A stretch of 64,000 nucleotides of DNA from contig RQOL01000718.1 in NCBI GenBank assembly GCA_013076295.1, positions 2,108,001-2,172,000 of the forward strand. The letters are read 5' to 3'. Every line of letters begins with the position of its first letter. The stretch's first letter is position 1. The translations under genes and the position numbers were made by a program. This stretch comes from Sanderia malayensis. Its lineage: Eukaryota; Cnidaria; Scyphozoa; Semaeostomeae; Pelagiidae. Positions 24,302 through 58,213 of this stretch are shown one piece after another. The notes under the pieces were generated by a model. It ran no database searches, was not told the DNA's origin, and worked only from the letters and a program-made list of their open reading frames with translations.

Positions 24302-27300
24302 CTAGTATATATCAGGACACTCGGTCCAATCACGATTGAAATATTTCTTATTATAAATCCAGTCCTTGTTTCCTGTCCATGGATTCTGATCATAGTCAAA
24401 CCAACTGCAACAAACAAGAGTAAATCAATAATAAAAGACATACCCCACAGATGATGTGTACACATTAAAACGACGTTTCGGGCTTGACTCGATTTGGGCT
24501 TGCTTGACAACGGGTCAAACACAAAACGCCGTTTTATACCTCGTGGCTTCACACTTCATACTCAACACACTTTGAAATATGCTACAGACGCAAAAAGTTG
24601 TCATGCTATTTCAAATGAATAAGACTAGTAGAAAGGAGAATCTATCAAACGTTAATAACAAATACCTTGTTTTCCATTTCCCTTGTCTTTGATTCCTTTC
24701 CCTTCTTGCTGCTCTCTGCTTTTCTTCAAGTCGATATTTCTCCTCAGCAGCACTCTCTAAACAAAACGTGAATAGAACAAATTTAATAAATATTCGCCCA
24801 GCTTGCAGTTGACAAAATCCTGTATGCATACAACAAGAACAAACGACAACATTAAAAAAAATGTTGACAGTACACAGAAAAAGTACAAAATACTTGCCAA
24901 TATCACCATTTTCCAAACATCTGATATCTGGACGTAATCTGCAGTCAGTTGGTGCAATCTAGAATGCAAACAAACCTGGTTACAGGTGCAAATTCACATC
25001 TTGGATAATAATCGAGACTTGTAAGCACTGAGAGGTGCAAAGTTCTAATGTATGATGGCAAGCTTGTGATGGCAAGAGCCAGCTTGTATTGAAAATAAGA
25101 TCAACTCACTACTTCTTTGTGTTCCGCTCGTAATTCATTCAACGATATAGCAAATTCTGTCATATTGTACATCTAGAAGAAAAGGAGAGACACTATCACA
25201 AAACACCAGACAACCAAAGCCGTTCTAAAAATGCTGGGGCAACTTGCCGGCTCTGACCCCCATTTCGTTGACAGTCCTGCTTGTTCCTGATGCATCAACC
25301 TCAGAATTAAACCTGGTTTCAATATAGTCGTCAAGGGTCGTTGAGGGTCGCTCAAAGAGTTAAAACCAACTTTTGAAAATGTCTCTGTGTGACTTTTAAC
25401 CCTTTCAAAGACCCTCAGCGACCCTCAACGGCTAAATAGAAACCAGGCTTGAATTATAGAGCTTGTGGTGAAATCTACAACTTACATCGCACGAATACGA
25501 CGGCTTTGGTACAACTTTCCACAGTAACTCGGCACCATCTGGCACCACGAAATCATCGCATGTAGAACTGGGCAACTCGCTTGCGAGAATTTCCGGACTG
25601 TCTGCAGGACAGGAGCACAAATGCGACGTCCAATCACCTTTCATAAAACGAACTTTGTTTTTCCTGCAAAAAAAATTGTACTCACAAATTACACTGCTTT
25701 CACTTCACATCTACAGTTGACTATCAGCATTATGGTACAGTCAACTTTGTCTAATTCGAACTCTCTGGGGAAGCTTGAAAATGTTCGAATTATATAAAGT
25801 TCGACTTACACGAGTTCGAACTATGCAGATTTGACTGTATATAGAAATGTTACACGGTAAATACTACATAGTACGTAGTGCAAGCAAATCTGCATAGTTC
25901 GAACTGGTGTAATTCAATCTAATTCGAACAAAGTCCTCTGTCCTTTCAAGGGTAACTAATGAACCAATCCTTATAAAAAACCATTTATAATCAAAACGTT
26001 TTGCAATTCCAGCATGTTCATGGTTCCCCAGGGTGTTCGAATTAAACAGGAGTTGACTGCGTATAGCATATGACTCAACGGAACAGGAGAGATAACAGTA
26101 AAGAAAGTATGTTATAGTTACGATGGATCTGTGACGTATCCTTCGACTTGGTTCAAGTCTTTGCCAAACCAGCCTGCTGGTTTGAAGTTCAAAACACATC
26201 GATGGCCCGAACCGTGACTAATAATATCCACGACGCCAATCTGAAATTACAATAAAAAAATCAAGTCAAATTCAATAAGTTACACATATGAAAACAAGTA
26301 ATTGCTTTATTGCAATCCTTAAAAGATATGGAATATGGAATAGTTTGGTAAACAGGCTTGAAGAAGATGAATGTACCAGCTCGATCCAAAGTGTTCCCAC
26401 GATTATGTTATGCACAGCTGTTTGAACAGGGCCGAATGTATAAGCTTCGTTGTACCTGGAAAAAACATCCACTGATTAAAAAAAGCGGCCACAGGTCAAA
26501 GAATCAGAGGTGAACAGGGGGAAGACAGGGGGGAGACAAAGGGTTGTCATACGTACTTTGGTATTTCGATTGTGGCGCCCCCTCTCGTTTTCACTTCGAT
26601 ATCTTTGCCCCAAAACTTCAAAACGGGCTCAATAGTTATGTACAAATTGTATCCATCGCCTTGACAGTACAAAGCACTGATAGGAGGGTGGTGACTGACT
26701 TGTTCAGCAATTAATTTGATTCCTTTGTCTTCCCTAGAAGACACGTCGGGTCATATTGCTTATACAAAAACACACTTTTTCATAAAAAAATAATAAAATT
26801 TATAAAGAATATCAGGCTCAAATTCTCTAAAATTGAAAAAAATGCAAAAATAAAACAAGAATCAAGCGCTGTCGGGACTGAGCCATTGTAATTGCTCAGT
26901 TGGGTTTTGATAAAAATAAAAAATAAAAGACATGCCTTATTAACTCGTAAGTTTCCCCTAGCAATGGATTAAAAGGTTTGCCAACTCTCCCATCGTTCGG
27001 CGCCTGCGCACTGACAGCAAACGCGGCTATTAACTGAAAGACAAACACGCTTCATCATCAGAACCAGTATTCACGTACACGCCCCCTTAATGCAGTTGAA
27101 ATATTACTGGGGTACGATGAAATACGTAGAAGTGCAGGGGGGGTTACCTCGATTCTTTTAACTGGATCATCAGTGTTTGCAGCTTGGTGTACAAGGTTTA
27201 TGTATTCGCCATATTCAACGACTCGTTGGAGAAATGACAACGGCTCATTGAACACAACTAAAAAGGAAAATTAGAGACTTTCAGAAAGAAAAGGGGTGAA

Positions 27301-29902
27301 GAGATTGCATCATTATTAGAGAGAAGCATTGTGCGTACTGTGAATCGGGGGTGGGTGGAACCCGCTTTTAAAAAAGGTAAATTAAGGCATTAGAAAAAGA
27401 GATATCATAGAGGGGATATATATGACTAGAGAGCGATCAACATAAATAGAAAGGGGTTAATTAGAGTAAGGTGAATGCGATGGGAGAGAAGTGGAAGATA
27501 AAAATAATGGGTGAAAGAAATGGGGTCAGAATATAATTGCTTACCAGGCATTGCTATTCGTGACAGATCCTGTGAAATAAAATAATAATATTCGTTACTA
27601 TTTGTGACAGATCTTGAGACAAAGTCCAGACAAAGTTCTTCATGCAGCAAGCAAACAATTGATATAAATGAAAATACATCATCAGACAGATCACCTTGCC
27701 AATTGCTTGCTTTAAGACAGTCCAAACACTGAATTCACTTCTTGAATGCATCTTATGCGGAAGACGTTTCCTGCAATGCAATAAAAACTCATGACTTATA
27801 CCCCCGTGAAGCTCTATATTAATCAACTAGAAAGCATGCAATTGGTCGGGGGGTAATGTCAGATAGAAATTCATCATACCTGTATTTCTTCAGCTGTATG
27901 CCATCGACGGTTGCCATTGCTGTTTCACCGAAATCTCCATCGCGAAAATTTACAATGGGAGCAGGGGAATCACCATTCGTTAAGAGTCCGGGATTATCTG
28001 CCTTCTCATTGGTCGTTGCTACTCTGCTGTCTGCTGCCTCGACCGAGTCTCCATTCAGACGTACTTCGGTGGAGAGCTGGACCGAGCTTTCGAAACTGTC
28101 CATAAACTCCAAAGGGGCGTCGTAGAACTCCTCAAAATCTTCGAGATCCGACTCGTGTTCGATGACTCCATATCCATAGCTGCCCTGCGGAGGAAGTTAC
28201 GTCAGCCGTAAATAGATGAGAAAACGCGATACACGTATAAGCACAAAAAATGTTTGAAATATTTTGGTATTGAGTACAGCCAACTCTGACAAATTCGAAC
28301 ACCCTGGAGAAGAGTGAAAAAATGTCCGAATTACTTTTTCGGGAGAAGGACACATCATTAATTCGAACTCGAATTAATAATGTGTCCTTTGTAAGAATTG
28401 GTTCATTAGTGATCCATATTTCCTTCACTAGTGTTCCTTAGTTTTATTAATTTCGTTTCAATTAGAAAGAGTGCGAATTTCACGCGTTCGAGCTATGCAG
28501 ATTTGACAGTATATGCATAAAGATCAGCTAAACATGCATACAGGTGCCACATTTATAAACTAAGAAATAGCATCCAGCCCATTTGCTCTTACTCATGATA
28601 CATTCTATGATACATTTTCATAGCGTAAAATTGCAGAGCTCGCCGAAAGCTCTGCAATTTTACGCCAATCTCTATCGTATTATTGTTAAATAACCCTCAT
28701 AAATATAGACAACATACATGTTTCAAATTGCAAGTGAATCTTACCATCACAGTGCCTTCATTACCATCACTGATCAAATAAATCAAACCATATATTATGT
28801 GATGAGGCCATCAAGTCCTTAACAACGAGTCGTACGATGAATATCGAAAACAGTCGCTATTTCTGATAAATTCATAGGAACCCGCATGTCACGGGTATTA
28901 AGCAAGGTTTCAAAAACTCCGCATAATATTTAAACCGAGACAAAGGTTTGCGACATTGAAATATTAAAGGAGAAGTTTCTGAAACAAATACAGACTCGAA
29001 ACAAGAATGTTACTTTCAGTTAACATTTTTGTTTTGAGTATTTGTATTTGAGTCTGTATTGGATCTTCTATTTCTATTTGTATTGGATCTACGTCCACCT
29101 CTGTTTCTTGGCCATAAACAATGCACCCAACATTATGCAAGATGAACGCTATCCTCCACAAACATCTTAAGCCTGCTTTCCATATAGTCGTCGAGGGTCT
29201 TTGAGGGTCGCTCAAAAGATTAAAATTAACTTTTGACAATGTCTCTGGGTGATTTTTAATCCTTTCAGCGACACTCAGCGACTATCCAGGCTTTAGGCCA
29301 AACCAAGACAAAATTAACTGTACATACTATCTTATCAATAATCAACAAACTAAATCAAAAACAGTTACTCGTATTGCATTGCAATCTTCTTACCTTTGAG
29401 CTCGATGATAAATCATCCACCCATCCCATCACACTCAACAAGAAACTAACATTTTTAAATTCTCACTTATAAACTGTCCACGAATACAAACATCCTCAAA
29501 ACACCAAAAATAATTTTCATCAAAACGACCCAAAAATTAATTATTCAAGAATTTTTATAGAATGACAACACCTGCTATTATTATGGACCTCCGCTTTTAT
29601 CACAGCTTCAAATATTTGAAAAACGCTAATAAAGACTATTAATCACTTACTAAAGTGTATTGTCATACAATAAGAGCTTAAGTGAATGCAATATCTGATG
29701 ATTTTGCGACCAGGAACCCAACCAGGGGTAAACAAAGCAGGTATTGTCATTCATAAAATTTTGATATGTTGTCGAATTGCATAACTACTCTGGGAAAATC
29801 CAAATATCCTATTGATACACAATACAAATCGAAATATTTCAAGGCCTTATCATGAGGTTACCTCTGTACGCAATACCTTCATTGGTTAATTTACATTACT
29901 TG

Positions 29903-29976
<74 letters not shown>

Positions 29977-29977
29977 T

Positions 29978-30058
<81 letters not shown>

Positions 30059-33000
30059 GAGAGAGATAAAGAGATAAATAAATAGATGATAGATAGATTG
30101 ACTTAATATTTCGAGCATCCCTTTTACCAGGTAGAAAATGGATTATCATAAAAATACTCGACTTACCTGACGTTTGGCTTTAATGTGAACTGATTTTTCC
30201 AAAGCATGGTGTTCCTGGGCCAACACGTGCAAAGCGTCTTCTAAAACTCTTCTCTTCTCAGTTTCCTGCTCCAATTGAAGTCTTCGCACCTTCAAGGCGG
30301 AATGATATGACATGATATAAATATACTTAACAAACACAGGCAATTAAAGCAATACTCCAATGATTAATCAAAATCAAAATCACTTAATCACCTCGTCTTG
30401 TTGCGATAGGACAGACAAACAATGATTTAAGTTCGTGCAAACTTCTTGTGACGTCATGACAACTTCGTTCAATTTAAATTTCAAGTTGGTTGCAGTACCT
30501 GTGAAGAATGAAGAAAAAGCTGACAATAAATACTAACAAATACCTTAATCATACAGTTACTAGAATGTCTGGTCTGGTAGAGTTTCTAGATGAATTTCCT
30601 GCGTTTTATTAAATGCATTAATGGTTTCAAATGAAACTTTGATAAATGCAAGCACACGTGAGCGATATAAGGATGAGAGAAACACATACCTTGTCTCATG
30701 GTCTGCTCTTGAACGCTGTTGAAATAACTAACCAAAGAGAAGACTTGTTGTTCCAACAATTGCTGGTGTGCTTTTGCACTCTTGAAAAGAATGATCGTTT
30801 GATTGAGTGATCACGATTGACTGATTGACTGTGATTGCCTGATTATGATTAATCGATGGATCGACCGTTTTACCGATTACCGATGATTATAATAGATTGA
30901 TTATATGATCCAATGATTATAAATGATTGATTGATTGATTATGACTAACCGTTGCATTAACTGATTAAGCACTACCAATCGTCTTTGATAGATTGATAAT
31001 GATTTTTACGACCCATACCGCAAGGCCTCGATTAAACGCCCGGGGCGTTTATTAACTTTTTCGATATTTTCGGGGGCTTCTATTCGAAGAGGGCATTCAA
31101 TAGAGGGGGCGTTTATTGAAAAAATTTTAATATAGGGGGCTTTATTCAAGGGGGCGTTTAAAAAAGGGGGCGTTTAATCGAAGCATTACGGTATATGATT
31201 ATGCGTACCTTCAATGCGTCAGCCATGCTGCCAAGAGGTATGTAATCTTCATCAAGCTCGTCAAGCAATACAATATGAGGCATCGTTGTGTAATGCGTGC
31301 TGTACGCACAATGCTCTTTCAATGAGTTCAACCATCGCTAAGAAAAAAGTTCAAAAACATTCGGTGGAAAATCGAAAAAACCAGTTGCAATATCTGTCCA
31401 GCCACACAGCGTGGCACTAAATACATCTTCAAATTGAGACTCTTGCAATGATTGTCCCCCCGTGGCATCTAGTAGCTTTGCGTTGTTTGTCAATGGATCA
31501 ACGTGGAAATCGGGGGGTAAACACCAAAGATCAAACAAAATGATGTTACGTACTTGTCTGTCCACTTGTCCAGCCGAATGTAAAACCGACCACATGTGAA
31601 CCGTGTGATCATTGTATTGGATTTGAAATTTAAACTTGTCTTCGTGAGAATTCTACAATGAAAACGCCCAGTAGCAGTTGAAAGATCAACTAAAATATGT
31701 AGCTACAAAAATAGTCCAGATGAGGCCTTGAACATTAAACTTTGACAGTCGCTTGGATTGATTAAAATAAAGCGAATAGAGAGTTGAAGAAACTTAAATA
31801 CTCACGTGAAACTTGGCATTATCAAGGTATTTGTGGAAATGCCTTTTGATACCGCTGGCAGCATCAGCCCTTGGTAAATAAAAACAAAGGAAATAATATC
31901 AGTACAATTGAATATATCATTAATTTACACAACACAACAATAATCTTTGCAAGCTTTAGATGACTGGGGTAGCTACAGCGATATTTCGATATAACACACA
32001 ATAAGTAAATGATATAGCCATAATCAAATGCAGCCATTAATGTTCATAATTAGATAATTATCATTGCATGAGTGACGTGGTAAAATTAATGATGGTAACA
32101 TCAGAAGATGCATTTCGCGAATTCCAAAGAAGACAGTTTTTGGAACATCTCTTTTGATACCTTTAAATCGATTAAGTAAAAGCATTTTCGAATGACAGGC
32201 TGTGAAATTACCTTCCATTAAAAGCCGATAGAATACCCCTTTCGAGGACGACCCATACTTTTTTCCACCCAAGAAACCGTGTCCTCTGAAACATAAAATA
32301 AATATTAATTCATGGGCTAATCAGAAAACTATAGTCAATTAATGAAAAAGTATAAACTACAGCCGGAAACTATAGTCAAGATTGTGAACAAATAAATAAA
32401 TATAGAAATTAATTGATAGGAGCATAAACAAAGGAGAGATAAAACTAATAATCAAATCAGATAGAAATCGAATACCTTTAGTAAATACCCTTCAAATCTT
32501 TGAACAGTTTTCTGGACGACCTAGAAGAAGTTATGATAATGATAAACGTTGCCTATAACAGAAATGAGCGTTGTTGACAGAAAAAGATAGAGAGCGATAA
32601 ATCGACAGCAAATCATCTACAATCGATAGTCTTTCTTTTGCAGCCTTCTTGAAATTGTAACTCTCTCGCTAAACTATTAGCAATATTTATAGATACCGAT
32701 TATCATGATAAGATACTGCTAATTCATTAGCAATATCTTTTACAGTTGTAAAGGATAGATCAGCAATATCTTTTAGCCTACCTGTAATGGTTGAACGTCT
32801 AAAAGTCGTCTCATCTTATCTTCCCTTGCTAGTTCCACTGCTGTCAAACCTAAAAGAAAAGCAATTCACGTTATGACTTAACTCAGGCATACAGTCCACC
32901 CTCGCTATCTCGAACTCGCAGGGGAAATGAAAATTTGTTCGACATAGCGGGAGTTCAAGATATTCGAACTAAATTCACCGAGATGGAGAACAAGGAGAAA

Positions 33001-35461
33001 TGGGAATCTGTTCGAGATAGCAAGTTGTTTGAGATAACCGAGTTCAAGATAGTGAGATTCGACCATATAATGCTCCATGGGGCCTTTTATTTGAATACTG
33101 AAAGTTCTCAACCCAACAGCCAATGACGCATAGTACCCACCTCTGTTGTTTTTTATTGTTGAATCAATCCCATTCTGCAAGAGCAGTACTGCAACCTCCT
33201 TATGACCTCTGAAAGCAACAAGGAGAAATGTATAAATAGCAAGAGAAACAAACACAGATATTAACAGGAGAAAACGTGCCATGACATTAAAATGCAAGCT
33301 ATGAAAAAATCACTATGGGGCAATGAAGTTCAAAAGAAAGCCACAGTATTAAAAAAAGCTAACACTTTACTAACAAATACCTATAAGCAGCACAATGGAG
33401 TGGAGTATTTCCCATCAAATCTTGACAATTCATGCTTGGCGGAGTAGTGCTTGAAAGCTACAAATTTATGCAGTAAATGATCGTAAATGTTAGCATATTA
33501 AAATAGGCAGTAAAACATAAATGTTAGTATATTAAAATAATGATCATTGAAGCTATCAATAGCAAAGACTTGAAATACAAGAGCTTTATCATCTGCTTAC
33601 CAGATTGTTAACCTTGACTTTATCACCCTCTCTGGCTGCACTCAACAGCTGTTCATTTCTGTGGAGTTTTTCAGACTTTTCTGCAGCTAAAACAGCAATC
33701 TTATGTTATTCACACTGTCATGTTATGCTTGTTATGCAGCGTTATGGTTTTTATGACAATTTACAGCAATTCAAATAAGAAAAAACAAAAGTAAAGAGAA
33801 GCAAATACCTAAAATTAATGACTTAACATCCTCGTCATCTGCCATTTGCAATGGTGTTCGACCTTCTCCATTTATGGTAGATACCAATGCTCCAAATTTC
33901 AATAAAAGGATCACAACATCCTAAAGATAAATCACATCAGAAAACAAAAGAATATTAAAGCAGAAATTTGGTCTTCCTTTCACACTGTTTGGGGACAGTA
34001 GAAATACAAATAACTATAACGGCATATAACGTATAAAATATATTGTATTACGGAACTTACAGTTCTTCCAGTGAATGCTGCTCTGTGCAGTGGGGTATCA
34101 CCCATGCCATTTAGTATATTTACATCTGCTCCATGCTAAAATAAAATGTCAAGCAATTGTTTTAAAGTTGATGGTGGAAAAACTCCTGTTAGATTACAAT
34201 GCAACAAATTCCACAAAAAGTTTTAGGGAGCTAATCTACAGTATGGCCATTTATCTTGACACCTTCTCCACTTTCTCTCACCTTCCAAAAGTAATTTATG
34301 TAAGATATTTGTTCTCAAAATTTTGGGGGCTTCAACCCCTTGGCCCCAAGACATTACAGCCCAACAAAGGAACAAAGGAACATGCAAGAAGTATGGATGA
34401 ATTAGATAAAGGTAAGAGTGACCATAACTTACAGAGAGAAGAGCTTCAGCAACATCTTTATGACCAAAATATGCAGCCAAATGTAGTGGACTCCAACCAA
34501 GATTAGCTTTACTTCTGCCTTTAAAGATTATAATTAAAAAGCATCTAAGTTAATGAAGCATTAATTTCCTCTTTAAAGCAATAAAATATGCAATAATCTT
34601 CAAATTGTTGAAGTTTGCATAAGTTGTCAGGAAAATAGAAAAGTAAAACAGGAGATGCATACATAAATCATAACATTCTTAACAAGATGACACATAAAGT
34701 AAATAAATGATACATAAAGTAAACAAACCTTTGCAGTTAATATCAACTTTGCAACTTCCATTTTTGTCAGGCTTTATCAAATCCTAAAACATAAGATCCA
34801 AACATTACACACAAAGCCCAAAGCTTGCACACAAGCAATTCATAATCAGCATAACAATAGAGATAGATACAACCAAGTATAATATAGAACAATAGATGTG
34901 GCTAAAGAACAATAGAATTGTGGCTAATTTTTATTTAATGCGGCTGGACAGCCGGCACATTCCTGATACACCAAATGGTGGCCCAGGCAATATCACCATT
35001 ACAAATGCATGTCGGAGAACTAATCTACATTTTGAACAACGTATTAAAAACCTTTTTTATTATCAATCGATTAAATGCCTTTACATCCCAAGTATCCAAA
35101 CGGCTTTTTTAGCCCAGAGTATCTCTCCACCCACAAGGAAACTGTTAAACAACATGGAAACACTTGTTTTGCAACATACACGTTTTGCAACAATTCAACG
35201 CACCTTATTCTATTGCTTGATATGACCACTACTAATCCGTAAACTGCTGCATTATATTCAAAATTAGGCTTGTTATAAAAAAGTGACCCAAACAGGGCAA
35301 TGGACAGCAAAACCATGCAAAATTAACACTCGCTTCAACTGATTGAAATGAAGAGACAGTGGGCCTAAAGTAACTTGATACAAACTTACCATTACTGTAG
35401 GTACATCCCCTTGCCTTGAAGCTTGTAGCAATTCATCCATTAAATCACTGTTATCAGCCAT
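24302..35461 (-). CDS. OSBPL1A: Oxysterol-binding protein-related protein 1, long (ankyrin) form
   Basis: Sterol and phosphoinositide sensor/transfer protein on late endosomes. It tethers to ER VAP proteins through an FFAT motif and, in vertebrates, binds Rab7 through its ankyrin region. About 30 exons from ATG 35461 ([20 protein letters not shown]) to the stop at 24302 (WTECPDIY). Order: ankyrin repeats (34785-32781), PH domain (32522-31210), coiled coil (30781-30168), FFAT with acidic tract (28186-27886), and OSBP-related domain with [13 protein letters not shown] (26738-26558). The C-terminus ([20 protein letters not shown], then [16 protein letters not shown]) matches human ORP1 almost block for block. 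Estimated length is about 950 aa, like ORP1L. Introns carry at least five MITEs and a GATA microsatellite. Confidence 0.94.
25308..25450. mobile_element. MITE with CCTGGTTTC ends, copy 1
   Basis: Inverted ends: AACCTGGTTTCAATATAG with CGTTGAGGGTCGCTC at the left, and GAGCGA-like AGCGACCCTCAACG with AGAAACCAGGCTT at the right. A second copy lies at 29167-29293, both within OSBPL1A introns. Confidence 0.75.
25738..25837. mobile_element. 100-bp TA-flanked MITE (TTCGAA family)
   Basis: Starts CAGTCAACTTTGTCTAATTC and ends GCAGATTTGACTG, flanked by TA on both sides. Internal inverted TTCGAA motifs. Same family as 25883-26061, 28277-28509, 37392-37525 and 48065-48249. Confidence 0.82.
25883..26061. 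mobile_element. TA-flanked MITE (TTCGAA family), reverse orientation
   Basis: Starts CAAATCTGCATAGTTCGAAC and ends GGTGTTCGAATTAAACAGG, AGTTGACTG. It lies about 45 bases from the previous copy. Confidence 0.75.
28277..28509. mobile_element. TA-flanked MITE (TTCGAA family)
   Basis: Starts CAGCCAACTCTGACAAATTC and ends GCTATGCAGATTTGACAG, flanked by TA. OSBPL1A intron. Confidence 0.78.
28623..28665. repeat. Perfect 18-bp hairpin
   Basis: GCGTAAAATTGCAGAGCT at 28623-28640 is followed, after a 7-base loop, by its exact reverse complement at 28648-28665. OSBPL1A intron. It may be a decayed fold-back element. Confidence 0.85.
29167..29293. mobile_element. MITE with CCTGGTTTC ends, copy 2
   Basis: Diverged copy of 25308-25450: GCCTGCTTTCCATATAGTCG at the left and CGACTATCCAGGCTTT at the right, with the same internal GAGGGTCGCTCAAA. 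Confidence 0.72.
29906..30090. repeat. GATA tetranucleotide microsatellite
   Basis: About 38 near-perfect GATA units, ending in GAGA and GATAAATA. OSBPL1A intron. The apparent SIYLSIYL reading frames on the minus strand come from this repeat. Confidence 0.97.
30785..31000. repeat. GATT-rich cryptic simple sequence
   Basis: Interspersed GATTGATT, GACTGATTG and GATTATGATT motifs in an OSBPL1A intron, with no strict period. Confidence 0.6.
31018..31191. mobile_element. 174-bp TA-flanked MITE, G-rich
   Basis: The left end CCGCAAGGCCTCGATTAAAC and the right end GTTTAATCGAAGCATTACGG are inverted copies, flanked by TA. The interior is GGGGGCGTTT repeated. Related to 53187-53319 and 60185-60611. 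Confidence 0.8.
31210..35461 (-). other. OSBPL1A: OSBPL1A ankyrin and PH exons
   Basis: Exons: 35461-35390, 34785-34732, 34516-34434 ([20 protein letters not shown]), 34138-34062 ([15 protein letters not shown]), 33920-33810, 33689-33602, 33458-33382 ([13 protein letters not shown]), 33209-33142 ([20 protein letters not shown]), 32850-32781, then PH: 32522-32477 ([13 protein letters not shown]), 32285-32213 ([20 protein letters not shown]), 31869-31806, 31654-31553, 31338-31210. In the 32285 exon the frame that splices is not the longest open one. Confidence 0.85.
32892..33064. mobile_element. TA-flanked MITE (CTCGCTATCTCGAAC type)
   Basis: Starts CAGTCCACCCTCGCTATCTC with GAACTCGC and ends GTTCAAGATAGTGAGATTCG. 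The ends match 16446-16694. OSBPL1A intron. Confidence 0.75.
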
Positions 35462-37003
35462 GATGTCAATTTATCAAATCATAAAATACAAACTCAATAA
35501 ACTATTCAAGTTGTGAATGATAAACTAGATGATTCTGCAGGTCTATATACTCATGTTTTTGATCCCAAATGCGGATAAGAAGTTTAGTTGTCTGCCTGCG
35601 CTGTTGAAGAAGTGTAAGTTGTGTCTAACAGCAATCCATATACTCTAACGACGATCAGAGTTTCATATGATAAACCACAGTATAACAATGATTAATATTT
35701 AATTTCCAATAACTTTAGATACAGATATTCTACGTTAAACTTTGACTAAGAATTGTGATCACAAATCTTACGACATTCCAATCCGAAAACATGCTGGTGG
35801 ATTACATGAAAGCTGGCATGAATTAGTCCCTCCCATCTTTCCACAGCCACGCCTTTCTTCAATTTCTCAATCTGAACAAAAATAATAATCAAAATAACAA
35901 TGCAAATGACACAAAAGGAAACAATACCATGAAAAAAACACACAATTAAAATGCATAATGTTCACATCCATATCTATTACATATACATTCACAAGAAATG
36001 ATCTATAAATTTCATGGAAATAATTTCCAGAAAGACACCCATTCTACAATGATTAGAAACTATTAAAATGATCATAAAAAATAAAACGAAGATAATAATT
36101 GTTCAAAGTTTGAAAAAAGCAAGTGTCCCTCGTTAATTAATACACTAATACTCTAAATAATCACCTAATATCACAATCAAATTAGAATAAGAGAATACGA
36201 AATAAAAAATCTGCAAAATAAAATCTCCAACTAAATAAAGATAATCTAATAAAGATAATATGACATATAAGAGAGATTGCCAAATATACTAAACCAAAAT
36301 TAATATTTGTAATTACACGCTCAAGTTCATAATCAAAAAGAGGGTTTAACCTTAATTGAAGCAGCTATGAGGCGCTACAATGGCAATATTATACATGACA
36401 ACGATATGAAAGCCCTGATAACAAGTGTGTTTTACAGCACAAACGAATGCAAATCATCTTAGACGTCTTGCTAAACACTGCATTCACTGTGGTCTTTATC
36501 TGAATATGCCTTCCAAAGGGCGTATACAGAAGTCTATTCCGACCCGAAAACTCTAAGACCCTGTTTAGAAGACTCCTCAATTTTTAAGGCAACGTAGGCA
36601 TCACGTGGGCTGTCATGTGATAACGATTGCCTACCATGTGTCATTATGCCGTGCCTAGCATTGACCAAAAGGTCATCAAATTCATCGTCATCAAATTAAC
36701 CAAAAGGTGGCAGTAACTGCAGACGACAAAACAATGTCCACAGTCGCGTTAGCTACATATAACTTACATACATAAGTGTCGATAAGTCGTTCTATATGGC
36801 ATTAATTAGCAATGCCTACTACATGGAAAATTGTCAGGCAATAGTGCATACGTGAGTATCATATGTTAGTCTATAACTGTATCCTTGTTGCAAAGTTGTA
36901 TGAAGATTCAATAGACGCTGATGTAGCGTAAAAACAACGTCTACGTACTCTGATTCTACCAATATGGCACAATTCAAATAACTCACGCACATGCGTATTT
37001 CGT
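35462..37003. other. Intergenic region between OSBPL1A and SCRIB
   Basis: AT-rich, with the OSBPL1A promoter at its left. Apart from one possible exon at 35746-35870, I see no gene or named repeat. Confidence 0.5.
35744..35870 (-). other. Possible terminal exon, gene unknown
   Basis: After a good acceptor (TTATTTTTGTTCAG) an open frame reads IEKLKKGVAVERWEGLIHAS, then FHVIHQHVFGLECRKICDHN and S, and stops at 35744. It could be an alternative last exon of SCRIB or a stray ORF. I do not recognise it. Confidence 0.25.

Positions 37004-58213
<21,210 letters not shown>

Larger units (their letters stand above)
24302..28190 (-). other. OSBPL1A: OSBPL1A FFAT and sterol-binding (ORD) exons
   Basis: Approximate exons: 28186-27886, 27777-27700, 27570-27547, 27257-27150 ([18 protein letters not shown]), 27036-26936 ([16 protein letters not shown]), 26738-26558 (EQVSHHPP signature), 26455-26370 ([19 protein letters not shown]), 26243-26125 ([15 protein letters not shown]), 25668-25488, 25175-25107, 24961-24899, 24760-24664, 24408-24302. 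The FFAT core EFYDA is at 28130-28116 after an acidic run (ESDLEDFE). Confidence 0.85.

Noticed and set aside
29886..30149. ORFs rich in SIYLSIYL on the minus strand
   Set aside because: They are the three-frame reading of the GATA microsatellite.
32024..32272. Long open frame beginning [16 protein letters not shown]
   Set aside because: Wrong frame over the OSBPL1A PH exon; the frame that joins neighbours reads [20 protein letters not shown].
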